Source: Leifsonia sp. ZF2019
GTDB taxonomy: Bacteria > Actinomycetota > Actinomycetes > Actinomycetales > Microbacteriaceae
Assembly: GCF_019924635.1 (NCBI RefSeq)
Contig: NZ_CP065037.1
Coordinates: forward strand, 2,790,001-2,854,000
DNA length: 64,000 nt
Direction of reading: 5' to 3'
Under the pieces are notes generated by a model. It was not told the DNA's origin and ran no database searches. It worked only from the letters and a program-made list of their open reading frames with translations. This document shows, one piece after another, positions 41,451 to 48,762 of this stretch. Numbering within the stretch: position 1 is the first letter of the stretch; the number at the start of each line of letters is the position of its first letter. The position numbers were made by a program, and so were the translations under genes.

Positions 41451-41674
41451 GCTGCCGCCCCTGCCGCGAGTCGGAGTTTCCGCAGTTCGCGGGCGTTGAG
41501 CCCGCCCCATGTGCCCCAGGTTTCCCCGTTGTCGAGGGCGTACTGCAAGCATTGGGCCCGTACTTCGCAGGTGGTGCAGATCTTCTTCGCGTCAGTAGAC
41601 CCACCGATCTCCGGGAAGAACAGGTCGCCGCCGATCTCTGCGCATCGCGCATCGGCCATCCATTCCTCGATCAT
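41447..41674 (-). CDS. WhiB family Fe-S transcription factor
   Basis: 75 residues from ATG 41674: C11 (ARCAEIGGDLFFPE), C33-x-x-C36 and C42 (KKICTTCEVRAQC), GTWGG (54-58) and a basic tail ARELRKLR. All four iron-sulfur cysteines and the G-x-W-G-G turn are present. Phage WhiB proteins can interfere with host WhiB regulation by binding sigma factor. Confidence 0.9.
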   Translation of the reverse strand: MIEEWMADARCAEIGGDLFFPEIGGSTDAKKICTTCEVRAQCLQYALDNGETWGTWGGLNARELRKLRLAAGAAA

Positions 41675-42189
41675 GCGACATCCCTCCACGTGGAGTAGGC
41701 GAGGACTTTCTTGATTGAACTGAGGCTCACGCCGTACCGCTGCGCCAGGAGTGTCCTAGTGCCGAATCCGATGGGCTCGGAGCGGATCGCGCGTACGTCG
41801 TCCGGGGTGAGTTTGGCGCTGCGGTGGGCGACGCCATGAGACCGGTTGCCTCGGCCCTTCTCGACGCAGTCGAAGGTGTTCGCACGTTGCGTACCTGCGA
41901 ACAGGTGGCTCGGATTCACGCACGGTGGGTTGTCGCATTTGTGGCAAGCGACTACACCGGGTTCGAGCACGACGCCAGAGAGCGCCAGGGACACGCGTGA
42001 CGCGGTGAGGAACACCCCTTTCCGAAGGGTGAACTGACCGTACCCGGTCACCTTTCGGTGCGCCGTCCATTCCCAGCACTCGTCGGGGTCGCCGATGTTG
42101 ACCTTGGACCAGAACCGATCCTTTAGCGGCTCGGGAGCGTTGCGCAGGTCCAGGCGGCGCGCAAACTCGTGCTTACGGACAGCAGTCAT
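41671..42189 (-). CDS. HNH homing endonuclease (HNH_3/NUMOD-type)
   Basis: 172 residues: FWSKV ... CWEWTAHRKVTGYGQFTL, ASRVSLALSGVVLEPG, VVACHKCDNPPCVNPSHLFA (HNH core), and a C-terminal helix-turn-helix (TRTLLAQRYGVSLSSIKKVL). Typical free-standing homing enzyme. Overlaps WhiB and the next gene by 4 nt. Confidence 0.85.
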   Translation of the reverse strand: MTAVRKHEFARRLDLRNAPEPLKDRFWSKVNIGDPDECWEWTAHRKVTGYGQFTLRKGVFLTASRVSLALSGVVLEPGVVACHKCDNPPCVNPSHLFAGTQRANTFDCVEKGRGNRSHGVAHRSAKLTPDDVRAIRSEPIGFGTRTLLAQRYGVSLSSIKKVLAYSTWRDVA

Positions 42190-42728
42190 GAGGTTGCCCC
42201 CTTCGCGTCCATGAACGCTCCTCGGATGACGTCTAGGGTTTCCGCGTCCGCACCGGCGTTCTTCGCGGCGACTCCGAGGGCGGCGATCGCTTCTGGGTTT
42301 CCTTCGACCTGTTCGAGCTCGGTGATCCAGTCGCGTCCGGGTCCGATGGGTTGGACGACGAATGGGGCGCGTTTGCCGCGGGTGACGGTGAGGGCGATCT
42401 TTAGGGGGCCGTCGATGTGTGAGAGGTGGCTGATTTGGATGCCGCCGACTTCTTCCTTCCCGAACCGGATGGTTGGGTTGCGGAAGAGGGTGAGTTGCCG
42501 GCCGGCGTAGGTGTCGGAGTCGGTGCCCCAGGCTGCTACGAGGACGCGTCTCATAGACTTGGACGGCTTGTACGGGCGACCGTTGCCGAACTCTTCGGTG
42601 ACGACGTGTACGGGCTGCTCAGCGTTCCCCTGACGCACTTCGGTGACGGTGACGGTGACTGGTCCGGCGATGAGGTCGTCCGCGTTGAGCTGGTCCGAGC
42701 GTGGGGCGATGCTCTCGGTGAGGTTCAT
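42186..42728 (-). CDS. Hypothetical phage protein linked to recombination genes
   Basis: 180 residues, beta then helical (GPVTVTVTEVRQGNAEQPVH; KSMRRVLVAAWGTDSDTYAG; RQLTLFRNPTIRFGKEEVGG). It is widely found beside exonuclease genes in actinophages; ssDNA binding is possible but no motif proves it. Confidence 0.6.
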   Translation of the reverse strand: MNLTESIAPRSDQLNADDLIAGPVTVTVTEVRQGNAEQPVHVVTEEFGNGRPYKPSKSMRRVLVAAWGTDSDTYAGRQLTLFRNPTIRFGKEEVGGIQISHLSHIDGPLKIALTVTRGKRAPFVVQPIGPGRDWITELEQVEGNPEAIAALGVAAKNAGADAETLDVIRGAFMDAKGATS

Positions 42729-42943
42729 TCGTCTCTCCCATCAAGGATCGCGATCGCCTTTTCCAGGCGGTCGACGTTGCGACTGTTGCGGGCGCGTGCG
42801 TCATAGGCCCGGCTAGATGCTCCCTGGGCAACCCGCAGCTGGTACTCGGCATCGTCGTAGACCTCCTGCGCGCCTGACAGCGCAGCCTTCGCCGACTCAA
42901 GTTCTCTCGACAGCGCCTCCCGAGCTGAGATGTATGCGGTCAT
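42725..42943 (-). CDS. Small coiled-coil phage protein (72 aa)
   Basis: From ATG 42943 (MTAYISAREALSRELESAKA), continuous helix with Ala/Glu/Arg heptads. ATGA overlap with the exonuclease gene, so possibly a cofactor for it. Confidence 0.6.
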   Translation of the reverse strand: MTAYISAREALSRELESAKAALSGAQEVYDDAEYQLRVAQGASSRAYDARARNSRNVDRLEKAIAILDGRDE

Positions 42944-43776
42944 GCGATTGCTCCTTCTTGGAACAGCAGCCACATCGGTGGCTGGATCGGGTCAGGGTGG
43001 GTCGGATACCCCGGCCACATGTTGGTTTCGAGGCATGCGGCGTACGTGTTGATGCCTTTCCGCATCGCCATCCGCCCGACCTCCGCGTACTCCTCAGAGA
43101 GGGTGTGAACACCGACCAGGTAAGGGGCCGTTTTCTCGACGACCACGAACTTCATACGGGCGGCGAACTCACCGGTCGCGACCCCGTACGTGTGCAGGTA
43201 GAACTCCTGGCGGACGTCGTACCGGAGCTCGGGCTTCGCGACGGTGCGTGAGAACCCTTCCTCGGACGCATCCCCAGCACTGGTTTTGAGGTCGACGCAG
43301 ATGTCAGCGAGGTAGTCGAACCGGCACCGAATCTGCACACCCGTTTCTGGGTCGGTAGCGAATACGGATGCTTCCGCCTGCCCTTCTTGCTCGAACAGGG
43401 ACCGGGCCAACGGGTGGGCGAGGACGGATTCGGCGATGGCGTTGATCTCGTCGTACTCGGCTTGCTTGACGGGGATCTTCCCCGCATCCCGGGCACCCTG
43501 GATGAACGCTTTCGCTTCCTTCGTGGATGCTGCACCGTTGATCGCGAGATACCCGGCAGGGATTGCTGTGACGGGTGCACCAACACCGAGGACTTTCCCG
43601 TGGACCGCGCTGCCGACGTCGTACGCCTTCTTCGCGGGTTCGGGGTTGTCGCGGTAGTGCTTGTACTTCGCCGGCGCCTGCAACAGCTTCACCAGACCGG
43701 TGCTGCTCAGTGCAGGGTGGGCGTGATACGACGACTCGTCGAGGTTCGGGATGATGCCCTGGAAGGTGTCAGTCAA
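42940..43776 (-). CDS. PD-(D/E)XK exonuclease (RecE/YqaJ-type)
   Basis: 278 residues, TTG start with GGGGG upstream. Catalytic pattern: E135 (GQAEASVFA), D154 (IRCRFDYL), VDLKT (D162, K164) and a following RYDVRQEFYLHTYG helix with Q and Y. Similar enzymes form recombination pairs with an annealing protein; the gene at 42186 is the candidate partner. Confidence 0.8.
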   Translation of the reverse strand: MTDTFQGIIPNLDESSYHAHPALSSTGLVKLLQAPAKYKHYRDNPEPAKKAYDVGSAVHGKVLGVGAPVTAIPAGYLAINGAASTKEAKAFIQGARDAGKIPVKQAEYDEINAIAESVLAHPLARSLFEQEGQAEASVFATDPETGVQIRCRFDYLADICVDLKTSAGDASEEGFSRTVAKPELRYDVRQEFYLHTYGVATGEFAARMKFVVVEKTAPYLVGVHTLSEEYAEVGRMAMRKGINTYAACLETNMWPGYPTHPDPIQPPMWLLFQEGAIA

Positions 43777-44104
43777 CGAAGTACACCCCCATGAACGCTC
43801 CTCGTGCGGCACGACCGACGGGGTTGCCGTCTTCGTCCATCCCGACTTCGCCGAGGTCGAAGGTGTGGTTGTCGCCACATGCGCAGGGGTTCTTTCGGAA
43901 GTAGCCCACGTGCGCCTCCCCGCCCCTGGAGTGGAGAGCAGTTGCGGGGTCGGATTCGACCCAGTGCCACCGGAGTTCCGACTGTGTTTCCGGGTGAGCG
44001 AGGATGTCGAGCAGCAGGTCGTCAAGGTCGGGCAGGTTGTGCTTGTCGATGCGGACCAGAGGCCCTGAGTATTCGATGGACCAGACGTTCAGCGCAGTGC
44101 TCAT
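43769..44104 (-). CDS. Hypothetical phage protein (111 aa)
   Basis: From ATG 44104 (MSTALNVWSIEYSGPLVRID). Contains NPCACGDNHTFDLGEVGMDE. Beta-rich; could bind zinc by CACG..H. Its end overlaps the exonuclease TTG start by 8 nt. Confidence 0.6.
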   Translation of the reverse strand: MSTALNVWSIEYSGPLVRIDKHNLPDLDDLLLDILAHPETQSELRWHWVESDPATALHSRGGEAHVGYFRKNPCACGDNHTFDLGEVGMDEDGNPVGRAARGAFMGVYFVD

Positions 44105-44259
44105 TCGTGGTCCTCCTGTTCGTGGTCGTCTTCGTCCCATTCATCACGGTCCATCCAGGGTTCGGCGGGGTCATGGTCAGGGTCAGGGCAGGTATGGTCG
44201 TCCCACTCGTTGACGGGGACGGATTCGTCGCACTCGAAACAGGTGGTCAGCTCGATCAC
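44101..44259 (-). CDS. Acidic zinc-finger phage protein (52 aa)
   Basis: GTG start coupled by GTGA. CFECDESVPVNEWDDHTCPD followed by a D/E/H-rich tail (WMDRDEWDEDDHEQEDHE). A very acidic, possibly DNA-mimicking, small protein. Confidence 0.6.
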   Translation of the reverse strand: MIELTTCFECDESVPVNEWDDHTCPDPDHDPAEPWMDRDEWDEDDHEQEDHE

Positions 44260-44462
44260 TCGGTCACCTCCCGCGGCTGGATGATGAAGATCCGCTTGCT
44301 GAGGACGTCGTGCAGGTACTCCATGTCCTTGTCGCTGATGAACCTGGCGAGGGCGACGAACGTGCTGCCCTCCTGGATGCCGAGGTACGGGTTCTTGTGA
44401 CCCGGGACATGGCAGGCGCGGAGTGTGACCCCTTCGCGGAGGTCGAGTTCGAAGCCAGCCAT
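44256..44462 (-). CDS. Hypothetical phage protein (68 aa)
   Basis: Small alpha/beta protein (MAGFELDLREGVTLRACHVP; FVALARFISDKDMEYLHDVL). No family recognised. TGATG junction with the upstream gene. Confidence 0.6.
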   Translation of the reverse strand: MAGFELDLREGVTLRACHVPGHKNPYLGIQEGSTFVALARFISDKDMEYLHDVLSKRIFIIQPREVTE

Positions 44463-44662
44463 CAGCAGAGCTCGCTCTCATCGGGTGTCCACTGGTCTCG
44501 TCGTTCGTCTCCTGCTGCTTGCAGGTCATCCCCATGCGGGTCCGCGGCGATGAACGCGGGCTTCGTAGGACACGACGGGGCAGGTGTTCTCGGGGGAAGA
44601 TCACGGTGAGAGAACTCAGGACCGTAGAGAATGTCCGCCAGGTTCCGGGTCAGGTCGTTCAT
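44462..44662 (-). CDS. Hypothetical phage protein (66 aa)
   Basis: From ATG 44662 (MNDLTRNLADILYGPEFSHR), acidic with a Pro-rich middle. Coupled by ATGA to the sliding-clamp-like gene. Confidence 0.55.
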   Translation of the reverse strand: MNDLTRNLADILYGPEFSHRDLPPRTPAPSCPTKPAFIAADPHGDDLQAAGDERRDQWTPDESELC

Positions 44663-45363
44663 GGACGGCTCCCGTCGTGCATCTGGAGCAGAGCTTCGCC
44701 GCGCTCGTACTGGACGAGGAACTGTCCGGGCTTTCCGCTGGTGTTTGGCTGCACGACTTTGAACTTCCCGGCCTCCCACTTGTCCCGGGCAATCCGCTTG
44801 GTGTCAGCGAGGAGGTCCATGCGGATTGCCCCAGCGGCGGCCACGGGCTCGAGGCTCTCGGCCTTGTCGAACAGCTCGTGCAGTGGAGGGAACCCACCCT
44901 TGATGAGAGGGAGCGTGTAGGTGATGCTCGCCGCGTCGGTGGCCACGGGCTCGCTGATGGTGATGGTCACCGTTCCCCTGGGGCAGTGGATCATGGTTCC
45001 CGTGAGCCCTGCGGAGATGGGTTCGAAGCGGAAGTCGATTCGAGCCCATGGCTGGAGCAGGTCTGAGATCCGCCGGCGGCCGAAGAATGCAGCGTTCTTG
45101 GTCAGCCACTTGAGCGCCGCCTGCGGGACAATGAATGTTCCCGACGGACTTCCCTTGTAGTCGCCGCGCACCCGGTGTACCCGGTATCGGTCGGTACCCA
45201 TGAGGGTGATCCGCCCCTTGTCGAGGGTGAACAGTGCACCGGTGATGACGGGGGTGATGAAGTCGTTCGAGACGGCAGGTGCTACGGCCGTGACCAGGTC
45301 GAGAAGGTCGGCGAGCGGCATGGACAGATTCGCCTTGCTCAGGGCTTTCGTCGGCGCGCTCAT
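44659..45363 (-). CDS. DNA polymerase III beta-clamp-like protein
   Basis: 234 residues from ATG 45363: MPLADLLDLVTAVAPAVSND, FITPVITGALFTLDKGRITL and MGTDRYRVHRVRGDYKGSPS match the start of beta-clamp domains in both motif and spacing; two similar beta-alpha-beta lobes follow. Shorter than bacterial DnaN (about 370), so it may form a clamp with fewer domains per subunit. Probably a processivity factor or decoy for host polymerase. Confidence 0.65.
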   Translation of the reverse strand: MSAPTKALSKANLSMPLADLLDLVTAVAPAVSNDFITPVITGALFTLDKGRITLMGTDRYRVHRVRGDYKGSPSGTFIVPQAALKWLTKNAAFFGRRRISDLLQPWARIDFRFEPISAGLTGTMIHCPRGTVTITISEPVATDAASITYTLPLIKGGFPPLHELFDKAESLEPVAAAGAIRMDLLADTKRIARDKWEAGKFKVVQPNTSGKPGQFLVQYERGEALLQMHDGSRP

Positions 45364-45584
45364 CGGGCACCTGCCAGAACATCGACTGCCAACGTGAGGC
45401 CCGGCGTGGTCTCGGTTTCCCGGGTGATGCCGGTTCTCCTGTCGTTCAGGTCCGCGTTCAACACGGCACGCTGAGCATCCACGAACGGGTGTGCTTTCGC
45501 GGTGGAGGGGATGCCTGCGAGGGTGGTCTCTACCCGCTCCTTCGCCGCACGGACACGATCCAGGTTGGTCTTGAGCTTGTTCAT
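45360..45584 (-). CDS. Hypothetical phage protein (74 aa)
   Basis: Helical, starts MNKLKTNLDRVRAAKERVET. Stop/start overlaps with both neighbours. No function inferred. Confidence 0.55.
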   Translation of the reverse strand: MNKLKTNLDRVRAAKERVETTLAGIPSTAKAHPFVDAQRAVLNADLNDRRTGITRETETTPGLTLAVDVLAGAR

Positions 45585-46654
45585 CAGTGCTTGCCCTTCG
45601 TGATGGTGTTTCCGTCGATATCGACCTCGGCGAGCACCCGCACACGCTTCGCCTTCAGCTTCGGGACGCCACTGCCATTGCCGTCGATCACGGTGAGCTC
45701 GTCGAGCTTGACCGCGCAGCGCAGGAACCGGGACGCGGACTCGAAGTAGTAGCGGGCGTGGTGCGGGCGCGGGGACAGGTGCAGACCGTTGCCGCAGGCA
45801 TCGCGCGGATCCCAGTCGGGGCAGGTGACAGTCTCGCCGATCGGGTAGGCGAATCCGCGCCCGGACTTCAGGTCGTCGTTGACGGCCTTGTAGACGATCA
45901 CCTCACCGTCCTGGATCTCTGTGCCGTGGTAGCCGGCCCACTGGGTGACGTCGCAGCGGTCGATCTTGGTGACGTCGATGACGACCCCGCCCTCGACGGT
46001 CACCCAGGAGGAGTGGAGGTGGACGGCGACGTAGGTCGAGGCGCTGACCGTCGCCGAGCCGTAGGCGCTGACCGTCGCCGAGCCGTAGGCGCGGACCGTC
46101 GCCGAGTCGTAGGCGCTGACCGTCGCCGAGCCGTAGGCGCGGACCGTCGCCGAGTCGTAGGCGCTGACCGTCGCCGAGTCGTAGGCGCGGACCGTCGCCG
46201 AGTCGTAGGCGCTGACCGTCGCCGAGTCGTAGGCGCGGACCGTCGCCGAGCCGGAGGCGCTGACCGTCGCCGAGTCGTAGGCGCGGACCGTCGCCGAGTC
46301 GGAGGCGCTGACCGTCGCCGAGCCGTAGGCGCGGACCGTCGCCGAGTCGTAGGCGCTGACCGTCGCCGAGTCGTAGGCGCTGACCGTCGCCGAGTCGTAG
46401 GCGCGGACCGTCGCCGAGTCGTAGGCGCGGACCGTCGCCGAGTCGTAGGCGCTGACCGTCGCCGAGCCGTAGGCGCGGACCGTCGCCGAGCCGGAGGCGC
46501 GGACCGTCGCCGAGCCGTAGGCGCTCACGTCCTTGCCGTCCGTGCTCGTGACCATCAGCCACACGCCGCTCGGCGAGTCGATGATGATGTCCTGATACCC
46601 GGTCTTCGCGAGTGCTTTGTCGAGTTCCTGCTGCGTTTTGACAGTTATGCTCAT
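45584..46654 (-). CDS. Octapeptide-repeat protein with DUF7666 C-terminus
   Basis: 356 residues. Residues 1-43 are a short alpha/beta start (MSITVKTQQELDKALAKTGY). Residues 44-203 are twenty perfect-length octads of the form S/R-A-Y/S-D/G-S-A-T-V, predicted to coil into a regular beta-solenoid. Residues about 204-356 carry a DUF7666-type domain (GEVIVYKAVNDDLKSGRGFA; CPDWDPRDACGNGLHLSPRP) with conserved C and H. It sits in the early region, not among tail genes, so it is probably intracellular. Function unknown. Confidence 0.75.
   Translation of the reverse strand: MSITVKTQQELDKALAKTGYQDIIIDSPSGVWLMVTSTDGKDVSAYGSATVRASGSATVRAYGSATVSAYDSATVRAYDSATVRAYDSATVSAYDSATVSAYDSATVRAYGSATVSASDSATVRAYDSATVSASGSATVRAYDSATVSAYDSATVRAYDSATVSAYDSATVRAYGSATVSAYDSATVRAYGSATVSAYGSATVSASTYVAVHLHSSWVTVEGGVVIDVTKIDRCDVTQWAGYHGTEIQDGEVIVYKAVNDDLKSGRGFAYPIGETVTCPDWDPRDACGNGLHLSPRPHHARYYFESASRFLRCAVKLDELTVIDGNGSGVPKLKAKRVRVLAEVDIDGNTITKGKH
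46046..46525. repeat. Twenty 24-bp tandem units encoding octapeptides
   Basis: Each unit encodes one octad; the phase is exact over 480 bp and units differ only at three positions (S/R, Y/S, D/G). The repeat is in frame, so slippage changes solenoid length without breaking the gene. Confidence 0.9.
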
Positions 46655-46836
46655 TGGTCTTGTTCTCCTTCGATGAAGTTGTTCAGTTCGGTTGCTGTGA
46701 TCCCCAGAAGGGCGCCACCACCAGCGATCAGGGAGCCGACCATCACGAGAGTCGGCAGGACGGCCAGAACGGCCAGGACGACGACGGCACAACCGCCGAC
46801 GATGACGAGGATGAGGAACGCGTTCGCCCGGTTCAT
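46651..46836 (-). CDS. Small two-helix membrane protein (61 aa)
   Basis: From ATG 46836 (MNRANAFLILVIVGGCAVVV), two hydrophobic helices and an acidic tail NNFIEGEQDQ. ATGA overlaps at both ends. Function unknown. Confidence 0.6.
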   Translation of the reverse strand: MNRANAFLILVIVGGCAVVVLAVLAVLPTLVMVGSLIAGGGALLGITATELNNFIEGEQDQ

Positions 46837-46961
46837 GAGCGGCCACCGAACGCGTAGATGATCCACATGGACACGGCGATAGCGGCCAGAACGAGGCCGG
46901 TGAGAGCGACGACTTTCGGCATCCAGTCAGGGCCGAACTTCTTGTACCCGTTCCTCACCAT
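46833..46961 (-). CDS. Small membrane protein (42 aa)
   Basis: MVRNGYKKFGPDWMPKVVAL then one helix ending in AFGGRS. ATGGTGA overlap with the upstream gene. Three consecutive small membrane proteins lie here. Confidence 0.55.
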   Translation of the reverse strand: MVRNGYKKFGPDWMPKVVALTGLVLAAIAVSMWIIYAFGGRS

Positions 46962-47437
46962 GGCGAGATCACCCAAATGAGCCCAACCCAGACAGCCGCA
47001 CCAACCAGGCCGAGGGCGATAGACGCGAGCACGATTGCGCCAACCAGGGCACCCACAACCGCACCATTCACACGACCAGGGGCGTAGTCTCTCCGCACAT
47101 CCGAGGAGGACGCCTCCCCGAGGATCGAACGGGCCAAGAGGAGGCCATGCTCATGACCCGGCTTCGAGGGGAACTCCTCCTCGGACCAGCCGGCGGTTTC
47201 AGCGATGTGCAGCAACTCCTTGAGAAGTGCGAGCTGCGCGTCGATGGTGCGATGCAAAGTCACGATCAGGTCGGCGTCAGGGATGAAGAAATCGATCGCG
47301 ATTGACTCGCCTTCACCGCTCACGAGACCGGTCAGCCCGTAGTCTTCGCGGCGCTCCCACGGTCCTTGGCAGGCAGCGTCACGAAGCCCTTCGAGCTTCT
47401 CGATTGCTGCGGTGATCGTCTCCTGCGCGTTCAACAC
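46955..47437 (-). CDS. Phage protein with C-terminal membrane helices (160 aa)
   Basis: GTG start, MLNAQETITAAIEKLEGLRD. A soluble N-terminal 100 residues (QGPWERREDYGLTGLVSGEG) precede two transmembrane helices (VVGALVGAIVLASIALGLVG; VWVGLIWVIS). Possibly a superinfection or membrane-effect protein. Overlap of 7 nt with the upstream small gene. Confidence 0.6.
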   Translation of the reverse strand: MLNAQETITAAIEKLEGLRDAACQGPWERREDYGLTGLVSGEGESIAIDFFIPDADLIVTLHRTIDAQLALLKELLHIAETAGWSEEEFPSKPGHEHGLLLARSILGEASSSDVRRDYAPGRVNGAVVGALVGAIVLASIALGLVGAAVWVGLIWVISPW

Positions 47438-47538
47438 GTCACCTCCATGACTTCGGGTTCCTCCACCGGTTCAGGGGCCACAGGAACAACCGACGACCGC
47501 GCAACAGGCGGATGAATCGGAAGCGCGTGCCGGCTCAT
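47431..47538 (-). CDS. Small phage protein (35 aa)
   Basis: MSRHALPIHPPVARSSVVPV then a Pro/Glu/Val tail. ATGA overlap upstream and 7-nt overlap downstream argue for translation; no function. Confidence 0.45.
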   Translation of the reverse strand: MSRHALPIHPPVARSSVVPVAPEPVEEPEVMEVTC

Positions 47539-47999
47539 CGGTTGCCCGCCTCTGCTCGTCGGATCGCATCACGAGCTATCGCAATCGCGTCACCGTTGAT
47601 AGGCATCGGAAGTTCGGCAGGCCGGGCCCGAGAGGAGTCCCGGCCTGCCGTGTCCTCTAGGGTTCGATCAGAAGAGCCAGCGGTCGCACCCGCAGACTCA
47701 CGAACCCGAGAGGAACCCTTATGAGCAACGCCGTAGACGCAATCCAGGCCATAAAGGACGACACCGCTGCCAAGCTCACTGCCCTGGTCAATGAGGCAGA
47801 CGGTCTTAGCGCTGAGGAAGTCGGAAGCCAGTACGGACTTATCCAGGGACACGGAGTCTGGGAAGCGCTTTTCGAACTCGCGCGACGCGTTGACCATGCC
47901 CCGGATGTAGCCGTTGACCTCGTTGGCAAGGAGATCGCGAAGAGGCTGGCTGGCGGGATCTGACGACGCGTGAGCGGTCGGGTCCATCTGGCCGCTCAC
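47535..47999 (-). CDS. Hypothetical phage protein (154 aa)
   Basis: GTG 47999 overlaps the upstream stop as GTGA and the stop overlaps the next ATG as ATGA, which favours this minus-strand frame over the plus-strand ORF 47721-47963. Contains LRDLLANEVNGYIRGMVNAS and ends GDAIAIARDAIRRAEAGNR. No family. Confidence 0.55.
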   Translation of the reverse strand: MSGQMDPTAHASSDPASQPLRDLLANEVNGYIRGMVNASREFEKRFPDSVSLDKSVLASDFLSAKTVCLIDQGSELGSGVVLYGLDCVYGVAHKGSSRVRESAGATAGSSDRTLEDTAGRDSSRARPAELPMPINGDAIAIARDAIRRAEAGNR

Positions 48000-48466
48000 G
48001 ACGCCACCGCCTCATCCGAAACGAGAAAATTTCGCAGCCCCTCCGGTACCGACTCGATAAGCGCGGCCTCGTGAGCCGCCGTGAAGTCCGTCAGTGCTCG
48101 CTGATACTCATCCCAGTGAGCCGCGAGAACCTTTTCGGACGCTTCCTTCTCCGCGTGGTAGACGAGTGACTGCGGATTCGCCTTCCCCGTGGCATCGCCG
48201 ATGTACTGCCGAAGCACCTCTCCCACGTGGCGGCCACAAAGTACTCGCGTTCGAACCTGGAGCCTCGACCTTCGAGAGCCGTAACCCGGCTCATCCCAGA
48301 TAGTTCGAAAGACTGCGCTCGGTGCTCCACAGGGGTGCTTCTGCTGGCTTGAAGCGTTGCTACAGGTGAGGCCATCACCGGGGGTCCAGTCACGAATCGC
48401 CAGTTCGTACTCGCTTCCACGACCCATGACGCGCTGGTTTTCGATAGGGATCCAAGCGGCCATCAC
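47996..48466 (-). CDS. Hypothetical phage protein (156 aa)
   Basis: GTG 48466 or ATG 48463. Contains CSNASSQQKHPCGAPSAVFR and RTRVLCGRHVGEVLRQYIGD (possible zinc ligands C-C-C-H) and a helical second half. Stop/start overlaps with both neighbours. Confidence 0.6.
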   Translation of the reverse strand: MMAAWIPIENQRVMGRGSEYELAIRDWTPGDGLTCSNASSQQKHPCGAPSAVFRTIWDEPGYGSRRSRLQVRTRVLCGRHVGEVLRQYIGDATGKANPQSLVYHAEKEASEKVLAAHWDEYQRALTDFTAAHEAALIESVPEGLRNFLVSDEAVAS

Positions 48467-48762
48467 GACGTAACCGCCTCAGAGAGCGCTGCCTGCGCGT
48501 GTTCGACTGCCGCCAGTGCCGCTTGGATCTTCTGCCACCTATCCGGGTCAACACGGGGATCGATGTATGCGGGCTGAACTTCGAGTGCCTGCGCGAAGGC
48601 GACCAGTTCAGACACTGTGATGTCGTTCCGGCGGCCTGTCTCGAGGTTGGTAATGGTCGAACGCGTAATGCCGGAACGCTTGGCCAGGTCTTCGCCGCTC
48701 ATCTTCTTTTCGCGGCGGATGGTTTGAAGTCGCTCGCCGAAGAGCCAGGACTTGGCGCTCAT
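48463..48762 (-). CDS. XRE family helix-turn-helix regulator
   Basis: 99 residues: FGERLQTIRREKKMSGEDLA, KRSGITRSTITNLETGRRND and ITVSELVAFAQALEV form a full HTH_3 domain (about 8-65). A C-terminal helix may dimerise. Probably an early regulator of the lytic operon. Confidence 0.85.
   Translation of the reverse strand: MSAKSWLFGERLQTIRREKKMSGEDLAKRSGITRSTITNLETGRRNDITVSELVAFAQALEVQPAYIDPRVDPDRWQKIQAALAAVEHAQAALSEAVTS

Noticed and set aside
46046..46525. CRISPR-like array
   Set aside because: The units are contiguous 24-bp coding repeats without unique spacers.
45587..46861. 424-codon plus-strand ORF with GADRRRAVGADRRRVVG repeats
   Set aside because: It is the antisense frame of the octapeptide repeat gene; the minus-strand frame has start/stop overlaps with both neighbours and a recognisable DUF7666 end.
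47721..47963. 80-codon plus-strand ORF with a fair ribosome site
   Set aside because: The overlapping minus-strand gene is tied to its neighbours by GTGA and ATGA junctions, which is stronger evidence. The plus ORF is kept in mind because a plus-strand terminator lies at 49.6 kb.
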